Source: Mycobacterium aquaticum (GTDB lineage Bacteria > Actinomycetota > Actinomycetes > Mycobacteriales > Mycobacteriaceae). From it: a stretch of 64,000 bases of DNA. The position numbers and the translations under genes are program-made. The stretch lies in the NCBI RefSeq assembly GCF_002086485.1, contig NZ_MVHF01000006.1, forward strand, positions 62,001 to 126,000. Direction: 5' to 3'. The notes under the pieces are model-generated. The model saw only the letters and a program-made list of their open reading frames with translations. It searched no databases and was not told where the DNA came from. Below are positions 52,711 to 61,398 of this stretch, piece after piece; the stretch's first letter is position 1, and each line of letters begins with the position of its first letter.

Positions 52711-53904
52711 TTACTTGCCGGGCCCGTACAGGCCGAAGCGCAGATCGGGATCGCCAGGCACCCAGGTGTTGGAGAACTGTGAGCGGGCGCCCATCGCCGA
52801 GACCCGGTCGACCAACCGGTTGCCGAGTTCGAGTTGCCCCGGCTCCCAGAGCTTCAGCGCTTCGGCGATACCGCCGTCGTGAGCTCCGAGATGTTCGTAG
52901 AGAGCCCAGGCATCGGCGGCCGCTTTCGCTGATCCGGCTGCCGCGTGCGGTCGGGCGGCGAAGGCGGCGTCACCGACGATGGCGACGCGTCCCTCGGCCA
53001 TTCCCGGGATGCGAGTGTCGAATACCACCTGCAGATAAGGCTGTTCGGTATCGACGATCACTTCGGCGACCGCCGGTGCCAGGTTGGCAACCGCGGCGGC
53101 CTTCATCTCGTCGATGTAGCGCTGCTGCACTGCACCGGGGTGCAGGGACACCGGAGCTTCGAATCCGCGGATATCGGTGGTCAATTCGTGCAGTTCTGGG
53201 CCGTCGGCCACATTGCGGTACCACACGTAGTTGAGGAGGCGCTTGCCCTCCTCGAGCTCGCCGTCCATACCGGGGATCGTGTACATGACGGCTTGGGTGT
53301 TCGGCCCCAGACTGTAGGTCAGGGCGTCGGCGAGAACAGCACGGGTTTCGTCGCTCACGAGATCCTCTCGCACCGTCCCGCGCCAGCCGACGTACCCGGA
53401 GTACTGCCGCGCCAGGTCCGGGAACAGGCGCCGCCGGGCGGTCGAACTGATGCCGTCGGCGAACACCACCAGATCGGCGGATTCTGTTCGGCCCGAGGCA
53501 AAACGCAGCTCGACACGGTCGGCATCCTGGCTGAAACCGGCGAAGAACTCGCCCAGGTGGTAGTGGTCACCGCCGAAATCGCTCAACAGAGCGCGATAGA
53601 CCGTGTCCCACGACGTGTAACGCCACAGGGCGGGCTCGTCGTGCAGTACCTCGTTACCGGCTCCGAGGTAGCGCAGGCGCGAGCTCTTGGTGCTCAGTTC
53701 CTCGATCTGACGTGTGCTGTGCCCGTCGAACCACTTCATCATGATCGGTTGCAGGACGATCCCGCCGCCGCGGTGCTCCAGGTTGGTCGGGGTCCGCTCG
53801 AAGACGTCGACCTCGAAACCCAACTTGCGCAGCAGGAGCGCGGTGGTGAGGCCCCCGATCGAACCGCCGACGACGATGGCCCGTGAACCGACGTAAGACT
53901 GCAT
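52711..53904 (-). CDS. FAD-dependent monooxygenase (p-hydroxybenzoate-hydroxylase-like)
   Basis: A 397-residue class A flavoprotein monooxygenase. The FAD loop is VVGGSIGGLTTALLLRKLG near residues 11-29, and the second FAD motif is VAIVGDAAFAARPHAAAGSAKAAADA near residue 285-310. FADGISSTARRRLFP corresponds to the conserved DG segment. The frame is open to 54111, but the ATG at 53904 has GGAGG at the right distance and begins directly before the FAD site. It is probably NAD(P)H-dependent and acts on an aromatic or unsaturated ring. It lies in an operon with the alcohol dehydrogenase. The upstream CTGTG-N6-CACAG element is 64 bases from the start. Confidence 0.87.
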   Translation of the reverse strand: MQSYVGSRAIVVGGSIGGLTTALLLRKLGFEVDVFERTPTNLEHRGGGIVLQPIMMKWFDGHSTRQIEELSTKSSRLRYLGAGNEVLHDEPALWRYTSWDTVYRALLSDFGGDHYHLGEFFAGFSQDADRVELRFASGRTESADLVVFADGISSTARRRLFPDLARQYSGYVGWRGTVREDLVSDETRAVLADALTYSLGPNTQAVMYTIPGMDGELEEGKRLLNYVWYRNVADGPELHELTTDIRGFEAPVSLHPGAVQQRYIDEMKAAAVANLAPAVAEVIVDTEQPYLQVVFDTRIPGMAEGRVAIVGDAAFAARPHAAAGSAKAAADAWALYEHLGAHDGGIAEALKLWEPGQLELGNRLVDRVSAMGARSQFSNTWVPGDPDLRFGLYGPGK

Positions 53905-53967
53905 GTCAAACCTCCTTGGCAGGCGTGCTGATGCGCTCAACTCTGCGTCACGCCGACCGCCCGTGGA

Positions 53968-53983
53968 CTGTGCCAATCCACAG
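53968..53983. promoter_or_regulatory. CTGTG-N6-CACAG element between divergent monooxygenase and PNPOx genes
   Basis: CTGTGCCAATCCACAG has two perfect 5-bp arms around six bases. The same arms and spacing recur at 56441-56456 upstream of the PucR-type regulator. It lies 64 bases before the monooxygenase and 110 before the PNPOx-like gene. A half-site GCTGTG follows nearby. Probable regulator operator. Confidence 0.55.
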
Positions 53984-54092
53984 CAATCGAGAAAACCGCT
54001 GTGTAAAACCCCAGCCACCCGTGGGAGACGTCGCATTAGCGTCGGGAAGCACGATGCCGGCGGCAGGCCGGCGCCCGTCCCAGGAGGTAGAC

Positions 54093-54614
54093 ATGCCCAT
54101 CGGTGTCGCAAAGATACGAGACATCGCAGACGGCGTTCAGGCCGGACAGTTCGAAGTCGGTGAGCGCGGCGAGCTCCACCGCCTCGACGACCTCGACCCC
54201 ATCTACAAACAGCTGCTCGACAGTCCGGTGACCGCCGTGATCTCGGTGATCGGGGGCACGGGGCGGCCCAACCTCTCCCCCGTGTGGGTCGATTACGAAG
54301 GGGACCGCGTACTGCTCAACCTGGCGGCCCACCGCAAGAAGGTCCAGTGGTTGCAGAACAACCCGGAGGTGACCTTCATGCTCATGAACCCGGCCAACCC
54401 CTTCCACTGGATGAGCATCAAAGCCACTGTGGCCCACCAGATCTCGGAGGACGACCCGGTCGACGGCAACAAGGTCACCGCACACATCGACCGGATGGCC
54501 GAGAAGTACCTCGGCACCGGCGACGGTTACGCCTTCCGCGACCCGAGCCGCAATGAGCGCCGGGTGCTGTTCGAGTTCACAGTCGACTCGGTCGCCACCT
54601 TCGGCAGGCCATGA
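54093..54614 (+). CDS. PNPOx-like split-barrel protein (FMN- or F420-binding)
   Basis: A 173-residue protein of the pyridoxamine-5'-phosphate-oxidase-like superfamily. The segment VTAVISVIGGTGRPNLSPVWVDYEGDRVLLNLA matches the strand pair that contacts the flavin phosphate. RKKVQWLQNNPEVTFMLM follows, and the late part KYLGTGDGYAF is typical of mycobacterial FDOR members. The ATG at 54093 follows CAGGAGG. It is divergent from the FAD monooxygenase and probably in the same regulon. FMN and F420 users cannot be separated here. The function is unknown. Confidence 0.82.
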   Translation: MPIGVAKIRDIADGVQAGQFEVGERGELHRLDDLDPIYKQLLDSPVTAVISVIGGTGRPNLSPVWVDYEGDRVLLNLAAHRKKVQWLQNNPEVTFMLMNPANPFHWMSIKATVAHQISEDDPVDGNKVTAHIDRMAEKYLGTGDGYAFRDPSRNERRVLFEFTVDSVATFGRP

Positions 54615-54630
54615 CCGACCGCCGACGGTC

Positions 54631-56379
54631 TCACTCGGTCACGACAGGTTGAGCTCCACCGAGCACGTCGGCGGCCATCAGCGCGAGCTTCAGCTGCAGC
54701 CAGGATTCCGGCTGCTGAAGGGACAGGCCCGCAACTTCTTCGACTTTCTTCAGACGCAGCCCGATGGTGTTCTGGTGGACGAACAAGGCGGCCGAAGTAC
54801 GGCCGACGTTCATTCCCTGCTCGAGATAGGTGCGCACGGTCGCGACCAGCTGGGCGTTCTTGCGCTCGTCGTACTTGCGCAACGCATCCAGGGTGTGATC
54901 GGAGAATCGGACGAGCTCGTGCGGATCGTTGAGCTGCAGCAGCAGTCCGTACACCCCGAGATCGGGCAGCGTGACAACGCGATTCGTGCCGTGCAACCGT
55001 GCCAATTCCAGTGCGGCTCTGGCGGTTCCCATCGCGGCCCGCGCGTCGGCCAGGCGCTCGCACCGGTGGCCGATGACGACGGTTGCCGTATGAGCTCCCG
55101 CCGGCCGGCTCACCACATACCGAATGCGTTCAGCAGCCTGCGCCGGGGATTCGGCACGCGAGGACTCGGGCCACAACACGAGCACGTCGCCGCCCGTGCT
55201 CGTCACGAGCGGCCGCGGTTCGCATTGCGCGGCCACGGCGCGCACCGTCGACAACAACGACCGGGTCCGTCCCGGCCCGCCGTCGCCGTCGGATGCCGCC
55301 ACGATCACGGTGTGGGCGCGGGTCAGATCGTGCCCGAGCGCTCCGGCACGCGTGCTCAACGCATCCGAGGCGGCGCCTGCGAGAAAGTCGGCCAGCAGAT
55401 CCGAACGCAAGCTCCATTCCACGTCGGTCGCCGTGCGCTGGCGCAGGAACTCCAGCGCACACACCACAGCTGCGTGTTCCAGCGCCCGCTGGTCGAGTTC
55501 GGAAAAATCGGCCAGGCGGCCCGGAACCCAGAGCCGCGCGACCACCTCACGGCCCAACGACACCGGGGCAGTCACCCGATTCCGCTGGGCCACTTCCCCG
55601 ATCCCGTCGGGCAATTGCCCGGGGACGATCGGCTCGGGAGCGAGCTGCACACCTTCGTGCGGCGCATTGGCGGCGACGAGACCGGCGGCGTCCGTGACGA
55701 GCACAGGACGGCGCTGCAAGCGTGCCAACGCCTCGGCAACGCCCTGCACTCCGCCGGCGCGTAGCACCACTTCGGTGAGCTCACGGTGGATGTCCTCGGA
55801 TTGCTCGAGCAGCCGGCGTTGTTCCGTCAGCGAACTGATCAGCCGGGAACTCTGCAACGCCGTACCGGCCTGATTCGCCAGCGTCCACAGCAGCGCGACC
55901 TCGTCGGGCCCGAAGTCGTGCACCGAGGTCCGGTAACAGTTCAACGTGCCGACAGGAGCCCGGTCGACCAGCAGCGGCACGGCGGCCATCGCCCGGTATC
56001 CGTAGTTGTCGGCCAGCCAGGCCCACGGGGCGAACGAGGGGTCGGCGAGGATATCGGACACGATCGCGGGCTCGCCGGACCGGAACGCCCACGTCGACGG
56101 ACCACCCGACAAGGGACCGGAATCGACGGTGATCGTCCTGCGTTCGTTGACCTCCGCGACGTATTCCACCGACAGCCCCGACGACCCGGAGATATACAGG
56201 CGGTGCCGGTCGTCGTCGACGAGCAGCACCCCGCTGGCCTCGTAACCGGTGAGGGCACAGGCGGTCTCGGCGATCAGGTCCAGCAGCTTGGGTAACGGCG
56301 TTGCGGCGTTGACGGCCGCGGCCAGGTCGCCGACCCCGCCGAGCCACTGCCGCATCTCACCGCTCGTGTAGGTACGCAT
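54631..56379 (-). CDS. GAF-domain transcriptional regulator of the PucR/CdaR type
   Basis: A 582-residue regulator. Residues about 20-180 form a GAF sensor domain (ASGVLLVDDDRHRLYISGS, then MAAVPLLVDRAPVGTLNCY). The middle part resembles the PucR/CdaR GGDEF-like region (VLVLWPESS, VVIGHRCERLADARAAMGTARAAL). The C-terminal 60 residues hold the PucR-type helix-turn-helix (YLEQGMNVGRTSAALFVHQNTIGLRLKKVEEV). The ATG has AAGGAG before it. Such proteins often activate catabolic operons for aromatic or N-containing compounds. It probably controls the genes around it, including the divergent DUF3500-type gene, through the CTGTG-N6-CACAG element. The effector is unknown. Confidence 0.88.
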   Translation of the reverse strand: MRTYTSGEMRQWLGGVGDLAAAVNAATPLPKLLDLIAETACALTGYEASGVLLVDDDRHRLYISGSSGLSVEYVAEVNERRTITVDSGPLSGGPSTWAFRSGEPAIVSDILADPSFAPWAWLADNYGYRAMAAVPLLVDRAPVGTLNCYRTSVHDFGPDEVALLWTLANQAGTALQSSRLISSLTEQRRLLEQSEDIHRELTEVVLRAGGVQGVAEALARLQRRPVLVTDAAGLVAANAPHEGVQLAPEPIVPGQLPDGIGEVAQRNRVTAPVSLGREVVARLWVPGRLADFSELDQRALEHAAVVCALEFLRQRTATDVEWSLRSDLLADFLAGAASDALSTRAGALGHDLTRAHTVIVAASDGDGGPGRTRSLLSTVRAVAAQCEPRPLVTSTGGDVLVLWPESSRAESPAQAAERIRYVVSRPAGAHTATVVIGHRCERLADARAAMGTARAALELARLHGTNRVVTLPDLGVYGLLLQLNDPHELVRFSDHTLDALRKYDERKNAQLVATVRTYLEQGMNVGRTSAALFVHQNTIGLRLKKVEEVAGLSLQQPESWLQLKLALMAADVLGGAQPVVTE

Positions 56380-56440
56380 CCCCTAGCTCCTTCGCCGGAA
56401 CCGCAAACCTTGGGAGAATCAACAATGCGGACGCTACATG

Positions 56441-56456
56441 CTGTGCATTCACACAG
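56441..56456. promoter_or_regulatory. Second CTGTG-N6-CACAG element, upstream of the PucR-type gene
   Basis: CTGTGCATTCACACAG has the same arms and spacing as the site at 53968-53983. It lies 62 bases before the regulator start and 74 before the divergent DUF3500-type start. The close match in distance with the other site (64 bases) supports one regulator acting on both, perhaps the PucR-type protein itself. Confidence 0.55.
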
Positions 56457-56529
56457 TCCAGTGTCTGTTTGCGCTGCGTAGTGTTCGTCGATGAGTGGTG
56501 CACACCGGCTCACTCGAACGGAGGACGCG

Positions 56530-57659
56530 ATGAATCCGGCACAGCGCATGTTTGAGGCCGCACAAGCCTGGTTGGCCGAACTCTCGTCGGACCAACTCGA
56601 CCGGGCGGTGGCGCCGTGGCCCTCCGAAGAGGAGCGCCACCGCTGGTTCTACACCCCCACCGACCACGGCGGACTGCCGCTGGCGGACATGCGGCCGGCG
56701 CAGCAGGGTCGCGCCATGCAGTTGGTCGCGACCGGCCTGTCCAAACCCGGCTACGTCACCGCGACGACGATCATGGGGCTGGAGAACGTCCTCGACCAGG
56801 TCGAGAACTGGCAGGTGGACTGGGGCCGCGAACGCGGTCGGGATCCGCAGATGTACTGGCTCAAGATATTCGGCGAACCCGACCTGCGGGGCCCGTGGTC
56901 GTGGCGCTTCGGCGGTCACCACGTCTCGGTGCAGCATTCGGTCCGCGACGGCGAGGTCATCGCCAGCTCACCCAGCTTCCTGGGCGCGGACCCGCCGAAT
57001 CGCCGTTGCTCGGCGGACATCTGCTGCGCCCCTTGGGAGCCGCCGAAGACCTGGCCCGCGAACTGGTCCGATCGCTCGACGAAGGTCAGACCGCCGAGGC
57101 GCTGATCAGTACGGTCGCCCCGGTCGACATCGTCGGCGGAAACCGCCCCCAGCTGCACGACGGCGACATGATGATGGGGCTGCCCGATGTGTGGCGGGCA
57201 CCCTTCACCGATCCCCGGCTGCGCGACCTGGTCCACTCCATGCACGACACGTCGGAGATCCAGGCCGGACTGCTGCCCGAACATCTCCGCGCCCTGAGCC
57301 TCACGACGGCTCCGAAAGGCGTTGCGGCAAGCGCGATGACCAAAAGCCAACAGGAGTTGCTGCGGGCCGTGCTCGACGTCTTCGTCGGCAGGATCCCCGA
57401 AGAACTCGCCGCACGCGAAGCCGAGAAGTTCGCCGGGGCCAAACTCGACGCCGTACATTTCGCCTGGGCCGGCGGCTTCGAACGGGGCCAACCGCACTAC
57501 TACCGGCTGCAGGGGCCGCGCCTGCTCGCCGAGTACGACAACACCCAGCGCGACGTCAACCACATCCACACGGTGTGGCGGGATCCCAGTGGGGATTTCG
57601 GCGATGACGTGCTGGCCCGCCACCATGCCGAGTTCCATTCCCGACCCCGCCTCGTCTGA
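56530..57659 (+). pseudogene. Frameshifted DUF3500-type gene
   Basis: The N-terminal part reads in one frame from the ATG at 56530 (GGAGG before it) through FGGHHVSVQH and VIASSPSFLGADP. It then continues in the next frame from ESPLLGGHLLRPLGAAEDLA to HFAWAGGFERGQPHYYRLQGP and the TGA at 57659. The join is at about 56991-56996, where CCCGCC could have lost one G or C (for example from CCGGCC). The joined protein would have about 376 residues and the features of the DUF3500 family, whose members have conserved His/Trp-rich segments and no firm function. The second frame keeps family-like sequence to its end, so the loss is recent or is a sequencing error. Confidence 0.75.
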
Positions 57660-57681
57660 GAGCCGCACCGCCAACAAGGCA

Positions 57682-57707
57682 ACGCATCAGTCATATGACT
57701 GATGCGT
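57682..57707. promoter_or_regulatory. 26-bp perfect palindrome upstream of the Rieske-fusion operon
   Basis: ACGCATCAGTCAT is followed at once by its exact reverse complement. Its centre and right half (GTCAT-N-TGACTGATGCG) recur at 61338-61354 with 16 of 17 bases equal. In both places that element ends exactly 45 bases before the next start codon. It is most likely a strong operator for the Rieske operon; a terminator for the preceding gene is a second possibility. Confidence 0.7.
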
Positions 57708-57750
57708 CCGCGCTGCCGATGGCCGAGAGTTCAACGGTGGAGATGAGCGC

Positions 57751-59379
57751 GTGACAACTGAACCGACGACAGCACTTCGCGTCGCCTCGCTCGCCGAACT
57801 ACCCGAGAACACCCCGCACACTGTCGTCGCGGCAGGTGTCGACGTGGTGCTGGTGCGCCGCGGTGACGCGGTCTCCGCGCTGCACGGCCGGTGCGCCCAC
57901 CGCGGAGCCCTGATGGCGGACGGCCGCATCGAAGGCGACCTCCTGGTGTGCGGCGTGCACGGGTGGCGCTATGAAATCGATTCCGGCATATCACCGGTCA
58001 ACCCGTCGGTCGCGTTGGCCAGTTTCCCCGCGTGGGTGGCCGACGGCTCGGTGTACCTCGACGAGTCGGCCGTCGCCGACTTCGCCCGCGCCAACCCGCA
58101 GACCTATGCCGACGACGGCTATCAAGGCAGGTGGATCAAGGCCTCCGACACCGCCGAGGAACCGTTCGTCACCCTGATCCATGAACTGGCCGCGCACGGA
58201 CTGAACAACTTCGGTGGCCACGGGCCGACGGCGGCCATGGGAGTGCCGCGCGACCAGTTGCCGTCGTGGGATTCGATCCAACTGGTCACCGCACAACTGG
58301 CCCGCCTCCCGCTGCTCGACGACGAGGCGGTGAGTACGCAGACGGTGATCGGCCCGAACGCCCTGCGCCCGCTGGTGCTCGACATCCCGTTGTTCGTCAG
58401 CGACATGAGCTTCGGCGCGCTCTCCGAAGAGGCAAAGACCGCACTCGCGGCGGGCGCCGAACTCGCCGGGACCGGGATCTGCTCGGGCGAGGGCGGCATG
58501 TTGCCCGAAGAGCAGCAGGAGAACTCGAAGTACTTCTACGAGCTGGCATCCGGCAGGTTCGGCTGGAGCTTCGAACACCTGCACAAGGTCCAGGCCTTCC
58601 ACTTCAAGGGCGGGCAGGGCGCCAAGACCGGCACCGGCGGGCACCTCCCCGGCCCCAAGGTGGTCGGGCGGATCGCCGAAGTGCGCGGCCTCCCGCCGGG
58701 CACCGCGGCGATCTCTCCGGCCCGGTTCCCCGACTGGACCACGCTGACCCCGTTCAAGGAATTCGCCGCCGAGGTCCGGGAGGTCTCGGGCGGAATCCCG
58801 GTGGGGTACAAGATGAGTGCGCAGCACATCGAGCGTGATATCGACGCCGCCCTCGAGATCGGTGTCGACTACCTCATTCTCGACGGCCGTGGCGGTGGCA
58901 CCGGCGCGGCGCCGACGATCTTCCGCGACAACATCTCGGTGCCCACGATTCCCGCGTTGGGGCGGGCACGGCGGCATCTGGACAACGCCCACGCTCACCA
59001 CGTCACGCTCGCGGTCACCGGCGGCATCCGCACCTCGGCGGACATGGTGAAGGCGATGGCGCTGGGCGCAGACGCGATCGGTCTGTCCAACGCGGCGCTG
59101 CAGGCCATCGGCTGTGTCGGCATGCGTGCCTGCAACACCAACACCTGCCCGGCCGGGATCGCCACCCAGGATCCGCGACTGCGGTCGCGCCTGCCGGTCC
59201 AGGCCGCGGCGGAGCGGCTGCACCGCTTCCTGCTGACCGCCGTGGATCTGATGGTGGTGCTCGCCCGGGCCTGCGGCCACCGGCGGCTGGCCGACTTCGA
59301 ACTCGACGACCTCATCACCTTCGACCGCGACTTCGCCTACCTGAGTGGAGTCCCGTATGCAGGAGCCACGACACTGTGA
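57751..59379 (+). CDS. Rieske domain fused to a glutamate-synthase-type FMN domain
   Basis: A 542-residue cytosolic protein. Residues about 8-105 are a ferredoxin-type Rieske domain; the 2Fe-2S ligands are C48, H50, C67 and H70 (CAH-x16-CGVH). From about residue 135 to the end comes the FMN-binding (GltB/GltS central-like) alpha/beta barrel, with DMSFGALSEEAK, GGQGAKTGTGGHLPG, DGRGGGTGAAP and VTGGIRTSADMVKAMALGADA. A 3Fe-4S motif C455, C461 and C466 (CVGMRACNTNTC) follows. The amidotransferase part of glutamate synthase is absent. So electrons could pass between the Rieske cluster, the 3Fe-4S cluster and FMN. The reaction is unknown. It starts with GTG and overlaps the next gene by four bases. 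Confidence 0.88.
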   Translation: MTTEPTTALRVASLAELPENTPHTVVAAGVDVVLVRRGDAVSALHGRCAHRGALMADGRIEGDLLVCGVHGWRYEIDSGISPVNPSVALASFPAWVADGSVYLDESAVADFARANPQTYADDGYQGRWIKASDTAEEPFVTLIHELAAHGLNNFGGHGPTAAMGVPRDQLPSWDSIQLVTAQLARLPLLDDEAVSTQTVIGPNALRPLVLDIPLFVSDMSFGALSEEAKTALAAGAELAGTGICSGEGGMLPEEQQENSKYFYELASGRFGWSFEHLHKVQAFHFKGGQGAKTGTGGHLPGPKVVGRIAEVRGLPPGTAAISPARFPDWTTLTPFKEFAAEVREVSGGIPVGYKMSAQHIERDIDAALEIGVDYLILDGRGGGTGAAPTIFRDNISVPTIPALGRARRHLDNAHAHHVTLAVTGGIRTSADMVKAMALGADAIGLSNAALQAIGCVGMRACNTNTCPAGIATQDPRLRSRLPVQAAAERLHRFLLTAVDLMVVLARACGHRRLADFELDDLITFDRDFAYLSGVPYAGATTL

Positions 59380-61319
59380 CCGAACAGGACCTCGCCTGGC
59401 ACAAGGCTATCGACGCCGACGCCCTCGACGACGGCGAAGTGACCATGTGCCCGGCCGGACTCAAGACCGTCGCGTTGACCAAACTCGACGGCCGGTACGG
59501 CGCCATCGACAACCGGTGTCCCCATCAGGGTGGCCCGCTCGGCCAGGGCACCCTGGAAAACGACAAGATCCGTTGCCCGTGGCATGGTTTCGACTTCGAC
59601 CCGTTCACCGGTGAGGCCGCGGGTGGGCCCGACTTCAACGTGCGCACCTATCCGGTGGAGGTCCGCGAGGACGGCGTCTACGTCGGCACACCCACTCCCG
59701 CTCCCCACCCGCGCACCGTCAGCGACGTGCTGCTGGAGACCATGACCAACTGGGGCGTCGACACCGTCTTCGGCATGGTCGGCCACTCGAACCTCGGCCT
59801 TGCCGAAGCCATGCACCGAGCGGAAACAGCCGGAAAGTTGCGGTATTTCGGCATCCGGCACGAGGGCGCCGCGGCGTTCGCGGCAGCCGCCTACGGCAAG
59901 CTGACCGGCAGGCCTGCCGCCTGCTTCGGTATCGCCGGGCCCGGCTCCACCAACTTGCTGACGGGTCTGTACGACGCGAAATCCGATCGTGCTCCCGTGC
60001 TCGCCCTGTCCGGCAACGTGGATTCGTCGGTCGCGGGCAAGGGCGCCTTCCAGGACATCGATCTGCTCGCCGCGTTCGCCGATGTTTCCGTGTACTCGGC
60101 GATGGTGCGCTCGGGTTCCGACCACGCCGAGCTGATGACCATGGCGCTCAAGCACGCCATCCTGGACCGCGGAGTCGGCCACCTCGTGCTGCCCGACGAG
60201 GTGCAGATTCTCGAAGCCCCTGAACAGAAATCCTCTGGGCCCCAAGGCCGGATGCCTGATCTCCGGGTGTCACCCCCGGCGGCCGCGCTCCAGCAGGCCC
60301 TCGAGCTGATCGCAACTGCGACCAGACCGCTGATCATCGTCGGGGCCGGCGCGAAGTTCGACATGCCCGCGGTCGTCGTCCTCGCCGAACGTCTGAATGC
60401 ACCGGTACTCACCACGTTCAAGGCCAAGGGGCAGATCTCCGATGCCCACCCGCTGGCCTGTGGCGTGCTCGGCCGGTCCGGCACGCCCGTCGCGTCGTGG
60501 ATGATGAACAAGGCCGATCTGCTGCTGGTGTTCGGCGCCTCGTTCTCGAATCACACCGGGATCTCGCCGTACAAGCCGATCATCCAGATCGACACCGACC
60601 CCATGATGCTCGGACGGTTCCGTCCCGTCGCGGTACCGGTGCTCGGCGACGTGGGGGTCACCGCCGCCGCCGTCCTCGACGCTGTTCGCCCGAACCCGGC
60701 CCTGGTGGATCAGCGTCCGGAGATCGCCGACCGCTGGTCGGTGTGGCGGACGGAAAAAGCGCGCCGCGCCGACAAACAGTTGGGCGGACGGGTCGCTGCC
60801 GCAACGGTATTCGAGGAGCTCAGCCGTCTGGCACCGGCGGATGCCGTCCTGACGGTCGACGTGGGTAATCATGCGTACTCGTTCGGCCGGTACTTCGAAA
60901 CCACCGAGCAGTCGGTCCTGATGTCCGGGTATCTCGGGTCGATCGGATTCGGCTTTCCCGCGGCGATGGGCGCCTGGGCCGCCGCACCCGACCGTCCCAT
61001 CGTGGCCATCACCGGCGACGGCGGATTCGGCCAATACCTTGGCGATTTCACCACCGCGGTGAAGTACGACATGAACATCACCCACATCCTGCTCAACAAC
61101 GGCGAACTCGCCAAGATCAGCGAGGAACAACGCAGCGCCGAATACGCGGTGTGGCAGACCTCCCTGCACAATCCGAACTTCGCCGCTTACGCCCGAGACT
61201 GCGGCGCCTACGGCCGACGCGTCACCGATGCACAAGATCTGAGCTCGGCGATCACCGAAGCACTCAGCCACCCCGGACCGGCCATGGTCGAGGTACTCAC
61301 CGATCCGAGCAACCACTGA
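59376..61319 (+). CDS. Rieske domain fused to a thiamine-diphosphate-dependent enzyme
   Basis: A 647-residue protein. Residues about 5-105 are a Rieske domain with ligands C48, H50, C67 and H70 (CPH-x16-CPWH), at the same positions as in the previous protein. Residues about 112-647 form a complete three-domain ThDP enzyme of the acetolactate synthase/pyruvate oxidase type. The catalytic Glu is E163 in RHEGAAAF, the middle domain has IIVGAGAKFD, and the ThDP motif is GDGG (547-550) with NN at 574-575. It could be a 2-oxoacid decarboxylase, oxidase or ligase using the Rieske cluster for electron transfer. The GTG start overlaps the previous stop (GTGA), so the two proteins are made together. 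Confidence 0.88.
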   Translation: MTEQDLAWHKAIDADALDDGEVTMCPAGLKTVALTKLDGRYGAIDNRCPHQGGPLGQGTLENDKIRCPWHGFDFDPFTGEAAGGPDFNVRTYPVEVREDGVYVGTPTPAPHPRTVSDVLLETMTNWGVDTVFGMVGHSNLGLAEAMHRAETAGKLRYFGIRHEGAAAFAAAAYGKLTGRPAACFGIAGPGSTNLLTGLYDAKSDRAPVLALSGNVDSSVAGKGAFQDIDLLAAFADVSVYSAMVRSGSDHAELMTMALKHAILDRGVGHLVLPDEVQILEAPEQKSSGPQGRMPDLRVSPPAAALQQALELIATATRPLIIVGAGAKFDMPAVVVLAERLNAPVLTTFKAKGQISDAHPLACGVLGRSGTPVASWMMNKADLLLVFGASFSNHTGISPYKPIIQIDTDPMMLGRFRPVAVPVLGDVGVTAAAVLDAVRPNPALVDQRPEIADRWSVWRTEKARRADKQLGGRVAAATVFEELSRLAPADAVLTVDVGNHAYSFGRYFETTEQSVLMSGYLGSIGFGFPAAMGAWAAAPDRPIVAITGDGGFGQYLGDFTTAVKYDMNITHILLNNGELAKISEEQRSAEYAVWQTSLHNPNFAAYARDCGAYGRRVTDAQDLSSAITEALSHPGPAMVEVLTDPSNH

Positions 61320-61337
61320 AACCGGAAGCGTCCAACC

Positions 61338-61354
61338 GTCATCTGACTGATGCG
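61338..61354. promoter_or_regulatory. Copy of the palindrome core upstream of the hydrolase
   Basis: GTCATCTGACTGATGCG equals 57690-57706 except at one base. It ends 45 bases before the hydrolase ATG, as its counterpart does before the Rieske operon. Six bases beyond each copy, GCTGCC also matches. It supports a common regulator for the two units. Confidence 0.6.
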
Positions 61355-61398
61355 AGAAGGCTGCCCGCGCCCGGATACTGAATCGGCAAACGGCCCGA

